A stretch of 64,000 bases of DNA, taken from NCBI RefSeq assembly GCF_042477335.2, contig NC_091255.1, positions 17,338,501 to 17,402,500 of the forward strand, given 5' to 3'. This document shows positions 1 to 9,518 of this stretch, piece by piece (position 1 is the first letter of the stretch; each line of letters begins with the position of its first letter). The notes below the pieces were generated by a model. It saw only the letters and a program-made list of their open reading frames with translations, did no database searches and was not told where the DNA came from. Source of the DNA: Ovis canadensis. Lineage: Eukaryota; Chordata; Mammalia; Artiodactyla; Bovidae. The translations under genes were made by a program, and so were the position numbers.

Positions 1-962
1 GAGAGTCTTCAGGTCTAACATCTTCTTGAAGGTCCTTTTTCTGCTCTAATTTTAATTTACCAGCCACTGCCCATACATCACGTGTACAACAAGAGGTGTG
101 ACCCAAGGAGGAGGGAATATCCTTAGGGAGAAACTACTGGACTCACTCAGGAAACAGGGCTGGGCCGATTACCACTGGGGGAAGGGGAGCAATGGGAGTT
201 GTTAAAAAGTTTCAAAATGCTTCAAAAACACATATTCATTAAGAGCTGTTCCCTTGGGGTCAAAAGGACCAAGGACAATATAATTTTATAGATTTGTAGA
301 ATATAGAATTCTCAGGCCAAGATCCAAAAGGACAAGAGTCTCTTCAAAAGAAACCAATTCTCTGAAAGTTTTAGAAGAAATTAGTTCTTAGAACAGTGGT
401 TCTTACCTGTGAGACAATCACCTGGAATGCCTCTTAAAAGAGAAACGACTGTGCTCCTGCCCCAGACTTTCTCATTCAGTTGGTCAATGATAAGGCCAAG
501 AATTTGCATTTATAGCAAGCTCTCAGATGATGTTAATGCCCCTGTTCTGGGGACCACACTTTGAGACCCATGGACTTTCTTATCAGCACAGGGACGGTTC
601 TCTCTGTCGTGCAATCTTTGGGATAACTGGTCTGATTTCTTTCCTTCTTCTTCCCCTTCTTCTTTTCATCCTTTTCTCTTACTTTTAAGCCTAATTGATC
701 TTTTCCTAGGGAAATTTGTAGGTGGAGAAATACTTGTAGACTACAGTGGAAACTTACTGCCCTGTAAACCTTGTCCCTTATTTTGCCAACCAAACCTCCA
801 AAATTGATTAACCACCCATACTGATGCCAACATTCTTTACATGTGAATTCTTACCACCTCTAGAATAAGGATTGGTACAGGAAACCCACATTTTTTTCAT
901 TATGAGGAATTGCTCAACACTGGAATTAACTGGCATTGTAATCTTGATGTGCTATAAAAATT
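1..962 (-). other. Unit 0: inverted partial copy of the OR4D 5' flank
   Basis: The reverse complement of this stretch aligns through its length with the 5' flank of the OR pseudogene on the other strand. Bases 1-340 match about 26380-26960, the MER5A at 395-570 matches the one at 16495-16673, and about 575-960 match 14990-15149 plus 16251-16490. Landmarks shared in the same order include CTCCCATTGCTCCC and the AGAAGAAGGAAAGAAATCA run. It lacks the solo LTR and the L1 block found in unit 2. By spacing, its OR coding exon would lie roughly 3 kb left of the window on the minus strand. No coding sequence falls inside this stretch. Confidence 0.8.
395..570 (+). mobile_element. MER5A (hAT-Charlie non-autonomous DNA transposon)
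   Basis: The ends match the MER5A terminal inverted repeats: it starts near CAGTGGTTCT and ends near CACACTTTGAGACC. The internal AATTTGCATTT and GATGTTAATGCCCC motifs are also typical. It is an old placental-mammal element and is carried by all the OR units, so it predates the duplications. Confidence 0.8.
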
Positions 963-2211
963 ATCTGACTTCCATTAATTTATATTTCTGTCTTTGTGCC
1001 AGTACCATACTGTCTTGATGACTGTAGCTTTGCAGTATAGCCTAAAGTCAGGAAGGTTGACTACTCCAGTTCCATTCTTCTTTCTCAAGATTGCTTTGGC
1101 TATTCGAGGTTTTACATGTTTCCATACAAATTGTGAAATTATTTGTTCAAGTTCTGTGAAAAGTACCATTGGTATTTTGATAGGGATTGCGTTGAATCTA
1201 TAGATTGCTTTGGGTAGTATACTCATTTTCACTACATTGATTTTTCCAAAACACGAACATGGTATATTTCTCTATCTATTTATAACATCTTTGATATTTT
1301 TCATCACTGTTTTATAGTTTTCTATATACAGGTCTTTGCTTCTTTATGTAAATTTATTCCTAGGTATTTTATTCTTTTTGTTGCAATGGTAAATGGGATT
1401 CTTTCCTTAATTTCTCTTTCTGGTTTCTTCACTGTTAGTGTATAGGAATGCAAGGGATTTCTGTGTATTAAAGTTATATGCTGCAACTTTACTATATTTA
1501 TTGATTAGCTCCAGTGATTTACTGGTAGTACCTTTAGGGTTTTCCATGTAGAGGATTATGTCATCTGCAAACAGTGAGAGTTTTACTTCTTTTCAAATCT
1601 GGATTCCTTTTGTTTCTTTTTCTTCTCTGATTGCTGTGGCTAGGACTTCCAAAACTAAGGTAAACAGTAGTGTTGAGAGTGAGCACACACCTATGGAAAC
1701 CTTATCTTTGACAAAGGAGGCAAAAATATACAATGGAGAAAAAAAATCTCTTTAACAAGTGGTGCTGGGAGAACTGGTCAACTGCCTGTAAAAGAATGAA
1801 ACTAGAACACTTTCTAACACAATACACAAAAATAAATTCAAAATGGATTAAAGATCTAAATGTAAGACCAGAAACTATAAAACTCCTAGAGGAAAACATA
1901 AGTAGAACCCTTTCTGACATAAATCACAGCAAGATCCTCTATGACCCACCTCCCAGAGTAATGGGAAATAAAAGCAAAAATAAACAAATGGGACCTAATT
2001 AAACTTAACAACTTTTGCACAACAAAGGGAACTATAAGCAAGAAGAAAAGGCAGCCTTCAAAATGGGAGAAAATAATAGCAAATGAAATAACTGACAAGG
2101 AATTAATCTCCAAAATATATAAGCAGCTCATTCCGTTCAATACCAGAAAATGAATACCCAATCAAAAGCGGGCCAAAGAACTAAATAGACATTTCTCCAA
2201 AGAAGACATCA
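963..2211. mobile_element. L1 fragment with internal inversion
   Basis: Bases 963-1686 are L1 ORF2 in antisense: the minus strand encodes the reverse-transcriptase C-terminal region, with [16 protein letters not shown] and [10 protein letters not shown]. Bases 1687-2211 are the next part of ORF2 in sense, starting at the 'CACACCTATGGA..CTTATCTTTGACAAAGG' region. Opposite strands meeting at nearly adjacent consensus positions fit twin-primed 5' inversion of one L1. The sense part stops at the BovB beginning near 2212, so the 3' end and tail are not seen. Confidence 0.75.
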
Positions 2212-2859
2212 GTTCAGTTCAGTCACTCCGTTGAGTCCAACTCTTTGTGACCCCATGGACTGCAGCATGCCAGGCTTCCCTGTCCATCACCAACTCCCAG
2301 AGTTTACTCAAACTCATGTCCATTGAGTCAGTGATGCCATCCAACCACCTCATCCTCTGTCACTCCCTTCTTCTCCTGCCCTCAATCTTTCCGAGCATAT
2401 GGTCTTTTCCAAGGAGTCAGTTCTTCTCATCAGGTGGCCAAAGTATTGGAGTTTCAGGTTCAGCATCAGTCTTTCCAATGAATATTCAGGACTGATTTCC
2501 TTTAGGATGGACTGGCTGGATCTCCTTGCAGTCCAAGGGACTCTCAAGAGTCTTCTCCAACACCAGAGTTCAAAAGCATCAATTCCTCGGGACTCAGCTT
2601 TCTTTATAGTCCAACTCTCACATCCATACGTGACTAATGGAAAAACTATAAGTTTGACTGGATGGGCCTTTGTCGGCAAAGTAATATCTCTGCTTTTTAA
2701 TATGATATCCAGGTTGGTCATAGTTTTTCTTCCAAGGAGCAAGTGTCTTTTAATTTCATAGATGCAGCCATCATCTGCAGCGATTTTTGAGCCCAAGAAA
2801 ATTAAGTCTGTCACTGTTTCCATTGTTTCCCTATCTATTTGCCATGAAGTGATGGCACC
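2212..2859 (-). mobile_element. BovB (RTE LINE) 3' part, host of a nested BovB
   Basis: This is antisense BovB. It begins with the CAGTTCAGTTCAGTCACT 3'-end repeat and runs inward through the RT C-terminal domain; the minus strand reads SWTIKKAESR, FELWCWRRLLRVPWTARRSSQSILKE and LKLQYFGHLMRR. The element is interrupted at TGATGGCACC (2850-2859) and resumes at 4735 with GACCAGATGCCATGATCTT, which is the next BovB sequence in antisense. Confidence 0.85.
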
Positions 2860-4734
2860 TGTCTGGGGAGGCCTTACAAATAGCTGTGAAAAGAAGAGAA
2901 GCGAAAAGCAAAGGAGAAAAGGAGAGATATAAGCATCTGAATGCAGAGTTCCAAAGAATAGCAAGGAGAGATAAGAAAGCCTTCCTCAGTGATCAATGCA
3001 AAGAAATAGAGGAAAAGAACAGAATGGGAAAGATTAGAGATCTCTTTGAGAAAATTAGAGATGCCAAGGGAATATTTCATGCAAAGATGGGCTCGACAAA
3101 GGACAGAAATGGTATAAACAAACAGAAGGAGAAAATTAAGAAGAGGTGGCAAGAATACACAAAAGAACTGTACAAAAAAGATCTTCACGACCCAGATAAT
3201 CACGATGGTGTGATCACTCACCTAGAGCCAGACATCCTGGAATGTGAAGTCAAGTGGGCCTTAGGAAGCATCACTACGAACAAAGCTAGTGGAGGTGATG
3301 AAATTTCAGTTGAGCTATTTCAAATCCTGAAAGATGATGCTGTGAAAGTGTTGCACTCAATATGCCAGCAAATTTGGAAAACTCAGCAGTGGCCACAGGA
3401 CTGGCAAAGGTCAGTTTTCATTCCAATCCCAAGAAAGGCAATGCCAAAGAATGCTCAAACTACTGCACAATTGCACTCATCTCACATGCTAGTAAAGTAA
3501 TGCTCAAAATTCTCCAAGCCAGGCTTCAGCAATATGAGAACCTTGAAATTCCAGATGTTCAAGCTGGTTTTAGAAAAGGCAGAGGAACCGGAGATCAAAT
3601 TGCCAACATCCGCTGGATCACCAAAAAAGGAAGAGAGTTCTAGAAAAACATCTATTGCTTTATTGCCTATGCCAAAGCCTTTGACTGTGTGGATCACAAT
3701 AAACTGTGGAAAATTCTGAAACAGATGGGAATACCAGACCACCTGACCTGCCTCCTGAGAAACCTATATTCACGTCAGGAAGCAACAATTAGAACTGGAC
3801 ATGGAACAACAGACTGGTTCCAAATAGGAAAAGGAGTACGTCAAGGCTGTATATTGTGACCCTGCTTATTTAACTTATATGCAGAGTAAAAACGCTGGGC
3901 TGGAAGAAGTACAAGCTGGAACCAAGATTGTTGGGAGAAATATCAATAACCTCAGATATGCAGATGACACCACCCTTATGGCAGCAAGTGAAGAGGAGCT
4001 AAAAAGCCTCTTGATGAAAGTGAAAGAGGAGAGTGAAAAAGTTGGCTTAAAGCTCAACATTCAGAAAACGGAGATCCTGGCATCTGGTCCCATCACTTCA
4101 TGGGAAATAGATGGGGAAATAGTGGAAACAGTGCCAGACTTTATTTTTGGGGGCTCCGAAATCACTGCAGATGGTGACTGCAGCCATGAAATTAAAAGAC
4201 GCTTACTCCTTGGAAGAAAAGTTATGACCAACCTAGATAGCATATTCAAAAGGCGAGACATTAGTTTGCCAACAAAGGTCAGTCTAGTCAAGGTTATGGT
4301 TTTTCCAGTGGTCATGTATGGATGTGAGAGTTGGACTGTGAAGAAGGCTGAGCGCTGAAGAATTGATGCTTTTGAACTGTGGTGTTGGAGAAGACTCTTG
4401 AGAGTCCCTTGGACTGCATGAGACCCAACCAGTCTATTCTAAAGGACAGTCTTGGGTGTTCATTGGAAGGACTGATGCTAAAGCTGAAACTCCAATACTT
4501 TGGCCACCTCATGCGAAGAGTTGACTCATTTGAAAAGACCCTGATGCTGGAAGGGATTGGGAGCAGGAGGAGAAGGGCACGACCAAGGATGACATAGATG
4601 GCTGGATGGCATCACCGACTCGATGGACATGAGTTTGAGTGAACTCCGGGAGTTGGTGATGGACAGGGAGGCTTGGCGTGCTGCAACTCATGGGGTCATA
4701 AAGAGTCAGACACGACTGAGTGACTGAACTGAAT
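2860..4734 (+). mobile_element. BovB, 5'-truncated, nested in an antisense BovB
   Basis: This sense BovB starts inside the endonuclease-RT linker ('GTCTGGGGAGGCCTTACAAATAG') and runs to the ACTGAACTGAA 3' end. It is flanked by near-identical 10-bp copies of TGATGG(C/G)ACC at 2850-2859 and 4735-4744, the expected target-site duplication. RT pieces are readable: QAGFRKGRGTGDQIANI, CVDHNKLWKILK, the catalytic RYADDTTLM, and the C-terminal CESWTVKK. The frame is broken several times: a TGA near 3857 in the QGCILSPCLF region, one in GCTGAGCGCTGAAGAATT, and shifts near 3640 and 3480. It cannot encode a full RT. Confidence 0.85.
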
Positions 4735-4879
4735 TGATGGGACCAGATGCCATGATCTTAGTTTTCTCTAGGGGATCTTCAGGAGATCTTGATCCAGGGA
4801 TCAGACCCATGTCTCTTGCCTCCTCCACTGGCAGGTGGATTCTTTATCACTAGCACCATCTGGGGGAAAAAAAAAAAAA
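4735..4879 (-). mobile_element. BovB remainder fused to tRNA-type SINE sequence, then A-run
   Basis: Bases 4735 to about 4775 continue the interrupted antisense BovB. From about 4776 the sequence changes to the antisense tRNA-related part of a Bov-tA SINE (GGGGATCTTC, GATCCAGGGATC, a B-box-like tract, then CACCATCTGGGGG). An A-run at 4866-4879 follows. I cannot tell whether this is a chimeric insert or two abutting insertions. Confidence 0.6.
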
Positions 4880-5365
4880 CAGAGCTTCACATTTTTTAAT
4901 ATTCCAGAGGGATTACATTTTGCTAAGCATAAATAATTGTTTCAAAATAATTCAGACCAACCTGGAATCTCATGTAGAATAGAAAGCTATTTAGGAAATA
5001 TCAGTTTTTATTGTTCACCGAGGTTATGAAGCCAGTTAATTCCAATTCTGAACAGTTCATCATATTAAGAAAATACAAACATTTCCTGTATTAGTGCTTA
5101 TATGAAAGGAAAGATCTCATTGAGTACTAATTCATATATAAAGAGTGCTAGAGTTTTAAGATGGTGCAATAATTGCATATGGATGAGAAATCGATCTTGG
5201 GATCTGGTTGACAAAATGAAAGAGTTTACAGGATTTGTTTCCAATGTAGTATACAAACGTTTTCCCACCTATGACATCATCCAAATTAAGATCAATTAAC
5301 TTTTTTAATGTAAGCTATCAGTCAAGTTGTTTTGGTAATATGAGAAAGAACTGTTCACTGTGCTG

Positions 5366-5570
5366 ATGAGCTTCCCTGGTAGTTCAGTGGGTAAAGAATC
5401 TACCTGCAGGAGACCAGGTTCGATTCCTGGGTTGGGAAGATCCCCTGGAGAAGGAAATAGCAACTCACTCCAGTATTCTTGCTTGGAAAATCCCATGGAC
5501 AGAGGAGCCTGGCGGGGCATAGTCCATGGGGCCACAAGAGTCGGACATGACTTAGGGCCTAAACCACTAC
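5366..5570 (+). mobile_element. Bov-tA SINE, shared with unit 3
   Basis: It has a tRNA-derived head (GAGCTTCCCTGGTAGTTCAG, box B GGTTCGATTCC) followed by the Bov-A body (CCCATGGACAGAGGAGCCTGG) and ends AGTCGGACATGACTTAG. The flanks repeat CACTGTGCTG (5356-5365 and 5571-5580), a perfect 10-bp TSD. The same SINE sits at the same paralogous point in unit 3 (37396-37620), so it predates that duplication. Confidence 0.9.
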
Positions 5571-7193
5571 CACTGTGCTGGCAGAGAAGAGTGAAACTCA
5601 GAGTCAGTCGGTCTCAAACTGTGGTTTCAGAGAAGCATCATCATCATCATCCCCTGAAAACTTGTTTGAAATGCAAATTTTCATGCTCCGACTAAGACCT
5701 ACCACATCAAAAATTCTGTGTGGGCATTTCTGAGTCTTCATATCCATTCTAGGTGATCTAATGGGTCCTTCCAAAACTCCCAGAGATTTTGATTCTTTCG
5801 GAGAGGTTCTGTTCTTTCTGATCTTGGTATCCTACCAAACATGTCATGAACCTCCACAATTTTCAGTGTCTTTGGTGGGTTTTTGTTTGTTTTTGTTTTG
5901 TGGGGCTTCTGTTATTTTGTTTTTGATTACTTCTTTGTTTATTGGCTTCAAGATGGCCTTTCAAATAATGCTTTTGAGAGACCTAGAAACTTATTAACAG
6001 GTCCCATTGTTCCCTCATCCCCAGCAGGACTCATTCCAGCTCTGCTTCCTGAGCCCAGTCCAATCATTTCTCCCTGAGGAGATCCCCTCTTCCCCAAGGC
6101 CATGCCCATGAGTCATGTGTGTGAGTGATGGCAGAGGTCAGGAGGCTATGAGACTGCATGGAGAGGACCTCCCAGAAAGTGTAAGACATGAACTCTCTTC
6201 TTCCACTTGGGGCTGAAGGAAGGTGAGAGTCCGAGTGTTTCCATACCTACTGATAGGAAAATAGTAGTTAGGTTTTTAAAAACATCTGCTAGAAGGTGAG
6301 GAGAATAAGCCAGTGTTATAGACTTGATGGTACTAAGTCTAAAAATGAGGAGAGCCTTGGGAAGTAATTTGGAGGGGGCACTGTGCTGTTAATACAGTGG
6401 CTTCATGTTACATGTGAAACCCAGGAATTTCAGCAACCAAGCATAGAACTGGCTTTATGAGACAAGAAACAGGATACTTAAAGTACTAAAACACTAAAAA
6501 TACTGCACATAATCTATCACCTACTTAATACATTATTTGGCAACATTCACTGAGCATGTGCTGTTATCAGAGTTGCTGTTCCAATTTCTGAGGTTACTAA
6601 GACACTGAAATCATGATATAGTTGGCTTAGGGGAGAAGCTGAAAAAGGAAACAAATGATGATAAACATTATTGGGGTATGCTTTAAATGTTTAAAGAAAC
6701 TTGAGCAATTGGATTTTTTTCTGCAAAGGAGAAATGGTGATAGGAGTGACAGAAAGGGTAAGGTGGGCTTTTCTAAGGTTGAGATGAGACGGTAGGGAAG
6801 AAAATTCCAGGAAACAAACATGGAAATAAATAAATATGTTATCATCTTTAAGACTATAATCCACTAAAGAGCAAGTTGTTAATTAGAGGTGGAGATATTG
6901 ATTAGAAAGGCATATGGAGGTTATGTTTTATAGCCCTGTATGACAAGCTGAGCTGCATGTACAAGTGTAAGTATGTGTGTTTCTACCCTGACTTGATCCA
7001 CAAAATATTGGATGTGGCTTCTAAGGGGCTCTGGTGAGCATCACTATAAGAGGTGAGAGGGGGAAGTGATTGGGTCAGCATTTAGAAAGGTCTCATGGAC
7101 AGCTTTGTAGAGGTAAGAGTGAAGTGAAAACAAATTGAAGTGAAAGATAAGAAGGGAGTGATCTCTGATCAATAATGGAATGCATGAAGTCAG

Positions 7194-7198
7194 GTGGG
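7194..7198 (+). promoter_or_regulatory. Conserved splice-donor-like site, unit 1
   Basis: CAG|GTGGG at 7191-7198 aligns with CAG|GTGAG at the same place in unit 2 (28001-28008) and unit 3 (39603-39610). In all three a long pyrimidine-rich tract follows, then the coding-exon acceptor. This fits the donor of a non-coding first exon, which is usual for olfactory receptor genes. The start of that exon cannot be fixed from sequence. Confidence 0.4.
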
Positions 7199-7689
7199 AG
7201 AGAGTGGTGGCTGAGATGAGGCAGGGAGAGAGGAGAACACTTGACCCTCACCTGTCACCTCTATCTCTCACCCTGAGAGTTCTTCTTCACCTTTGTTTAT
7301 ATTTCCTCCCTTGCCCCACCATCTTTCCATCTCTCCTTCCTTCACCCCATCTCTCCTTTCTTCACTCATTTTATTCCCCTATTTTCCTTCCTTATAGTTT
7401 GCTTCCTCCTTTAGAGTTTTCATCTATTTCCATTTTTTCAACATTTTTTCTCTTCTACCCTTGGATTCAATATCACTTTCTGGAACTGCTGTCCTTTCAG
7501 AAGAGTTCTAGTCTTCAAGCAATATATTCATCATTCGTTTCTCCGCTAATGAAGTAGTTACTCCTCTGACTCTTGTGATCTGGGGGGCCTTACCCAGTAA
7601 GGAGCCACCTACAGTTGGGGATGGGGAGAAATGAAATATCCAAGGGTGCAACTGTGTCCAGAGGCACCCCTTCCGGGACCTGCAAATAC

Positions 7690-7876
7690 AATGATTCTGG
7701 GAAAGATTGAAAGTAAAAGAAGAAGTGGGAGGCAGAGGATGAGATGGTTAGATAGTACTACTGACACAATGGACATGAATTTGAGCAAACTCAAGATAGT
7801 GGAGGACAACGAAGCCTGGCATGCTGCAGTCCACATGATCACAAAGAGGTGGACACGACTTAGCAACTGAACAACA
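7690..7876 (+). mobile_element. BovB 3'-end / Bov-A fragment
   Basis: This is diverged BovB 3' sequence: GATTCTGGGAAAGATTG aligns to the GATGCTGGGAA.. region, followed by GAGGATGAGATGG, GACACAATGGACATGA and ending GTGGACACGACTTAGCAACTGAACAA. Unit 3 has no insert here: GACCTGCATATT..AGTTAATACCAGG reads straight through near 40085-40120. Confidence 0.75.
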
Positions 7877-8550
7877 AAAGCAGTTAACATCAGGTACCTA
7901 TCATGCACTATGAGCAAGGATGCAAATTGTGAAATCAAGACCTATGTCTGTAACACAGTAGGTTCAATAGTGGAGGAAAATCATAGACAAATGAAATGTT
8001 TGTTAACGTTATGATGTGTTAACTGTTGCATGAAGAACTACTGGTACAAAAATGTATTGATATTAAAGACTGGAAAAAGGGAGGATGTCTTTAGAGTAGG
8101 AGACTATACAGAGGAGACTGATTACCATTTATTATTCCAGATACTGTTCTATGAAATTTGTGTACTATTTTATTTGATTCCCTAGACAATTCATAGGGAA
8201 AACATATTCTTATAGATGTAGAATCTAGGACTCAGATTAAGTAACTAACTTGCCGGTCATGTGGAAGCTTGGAATTTTGACTGTTTCTGTTGGACTCCAA
8301 GTGTCTTGCTACCATTATGTTACACTGAATATTTGAAAGACAGGTTGCACATGTCTTTTGACAGCTTTAAGCTATTTCATGAATATGTATTCCAGCACCA
8401 ATTAGTGAACCGTTTAGAGAAAGACTACTTAGATCAGCACGTGGTATTATGATATGCACATGAGAATGTTCATCTTCTGGACTTGGACAAATCATTTTGA
8501 GCCCCTGAGCACTTGAAAGGCGAGCAGCAACTTCAGACAGAGGCCTGTCA

Positions 8551-8564
8551 TTTGTGTTACTTAG
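8551..8564 (+). promoter_or_regulatory. Splice acceptor of the OR coding exon (unit 1)
   Basis: TTTGTGTTACTTAG ends 18 bases before the ATG. Units 2 and 3 have the stronger TGTGGTGTGTTTTCTTTAG at the matching place (ending 29831 and 40807). OR genes normally have an intronless coding exon preceded by a 5'-UTR intron. The unit 1 pyrimidine tract is the weakest of the three. Confidence 0.5.
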
Positions 8565-8582
8565 GTGTATGGAGAAGACACC

Positions 8583-9518
8583 ATGGCATCAGGGAACCTC
8601 ACGTGGGTGTCAGAATTTGTCCTCCTAGGGCTCTCACAGACTCAGGAGCTCCAGCTCTTCTTGTTTCTAGTGTTCCTGTTTGTTTACACCACCACTGTCA
8701 TGGGAAACCTCCTCATCATGATCACAGTGACCTCTGATTCCAGGCTCCACACACCTATGTATTTCCTGCTGCGAAATCTTGCTGTCATAGACCTCTGCTA
8801 TTCCACAGTCACTTCTCCAAAGATGTTAGTGGACTTCTTGCATGAGACCAAGACCATCTCCTACCAGGGCTGCATGGCCCAGATCTTCTTCTTCCACCTC
8901 TTGGGAGGTGGGACTGTCTTCTTCCTCTCAGTGATGGCCTATGACCGCTACATAGCTATCTCCTGGCCTCTCCACTACATCACCATCATGAACACTCGAG
9001 TGTGTGTGGGGCTGGTGGTGGCTGCCTGGGTAGGGGGCTTTGTCCACTCCATTGTCCAGCTTGTTTTGATGCTCCCACTGCCTTTTTGTGGCCCCAACAC
9101 CTTGGATAACTTCTACTGTGACATTCCACAAGTGCTGAGACTTGCCTGCACTGACACCTCCCTCCTGGAGTTCCTTATGATCTCCAACAGTGGGATGCTG
9201 GTCCTCATCTGGTTCTTGCTCCTTCTGATCTCTTATACTGTCATCCTGGTGATGCTGAGGTCCCAGTCTGGGCAGGCAAGGAGGAAGGCAGCTTCCACCT
9301 GCATCACTCACATCATAGTTGTATCTATGATTTTCATTCCTTGTGTCTATATCTATGCCCGGCCCTTCACTTCATTCCCCATGGACAAGACAGCATCCAT
9401 CAGCTACACTGTCTTGACCCCCATGCTCAATCCCATCATCTACACCCTGAGGAACCAGGAGATGCAGGCAGCCATGAAGAGATTGGGCAAGCGCCTAGTG
9501 ATTTCCAGCAGGAAGTAA
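8583..9518 (+). CDS. Olfactory receptor, family 4 subfamily D (OR4D1-like), intact
   Basis: An intact 311-residue class II odorant receptor, a seven-helix G-protein-coupled receptor of olfactory neuron cilia that signals through Golf. Odorant specificity cannot be read from sequence. Landmarks: N-glycosylation site NLT at 5-7; TM1 with GN at 41-42; [10 protein letters not shown] at 58-67; Cys97 for the conserved disulfide to Cys179; [10 protein letters not shown] at 118-127; the ECL2 cysteines 169, 179 and 189; KAASTC at 235-240; [12 protein letters not shown] at 280-291. Length is normal for the family. The ATG at 8583 gives the standard MxxGNLTWVSEF start; an upstream in-frame GTG at 8565 is not needed. 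It closely resembles human OR4D1 as I recall it, for example LHETKTISYQGCMAQ and [15 protein letters not shown]2 has Trp128 where the neighbours have Arg (ISWPL versus ISRPL). It is the only fully open OR frame in the window. Confidence 0.93.
   Translation: MASGNLTWVSEFVLLGLSQTQELQLFLFLVFLFVYTTTVMGNLLIMITVTSDSRLHTPMYFLLRNLAVIDLCYSTVTSPKMLVDFLHETKTISYQGCMAQIFFFHLLGGGTVFFLSVMAYDRYIAISWPLHYITIMNTRVCVGLVVAAWVGGFVHSIVQLVLMLPLPFCGPNTLDNFYCDIPQVLRLACTDTSLLEFLMISNSGMLVLIWFLLLLISYTVILVMLRSQSGQARRKAASTCITHIIVVSMIFIPCVYIYARPFTSFPMDKTASISYTVLTPMLNPIIYTLRNQEMQAAMKRLGKRLVISSRK

Larger units (their letters stand above)
4880..8550 (+). other. Unit 1: 5' flank of the intact OR gene
   Basis: No protein gene is seen here. 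The stretch is paralogous to unit 3 (about 35860-40800) and, from about 6080, to unit 2 (26720-29815). Shared anchors include GAAGCCAGTTAATT, CATTCCAGCTCTGCTTCCTGAGCCCAGTC, GGCAACATTCACTGAGCATGTG and the pyrimidine-rich tract at 7240-7510. It contains old repeats common to all units: a partial MER5A at about 5614-5705, and a MIR-like stretch at about 8120-8320 starting CCATTTATTATTCCAGATACTGTTC. It also holds one SINE shared with unit 3 and one BovB-derived piece private to unit 1. Confidence 0.7.

Noticed and set aside
5366-5460. tRNA-like A and B boxes in several places
   Set aside because: They are the tRNA-derived heads of Bov-tA SINEs, followed by the Bov-A body and flanked by TSDs. No free tRNA gene was seen.
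7180-7557. 125-codon plus-strand frame rich in Ser, Pro, Leu and Phe
   Set aside because: It is the translation of the pyrimidine-rich tract; the paralogous tracts in units 2 and 3 break the frame.
8565-8582. Upstream in-frame GTG as start of the intact OR gene
   Set aside because: Mammalian OR genes start at ATG; the ATG at 8583 gives the family-standard N-terminus, and the GTG sits right at the predicted splice acceptor.
8928-9311. 127-codon minus-strand frame across the OR gene
   Set aside because: Antisense shadow of the receptor; the same shadow appears over the third gene (41254-41553) and has no independent support.
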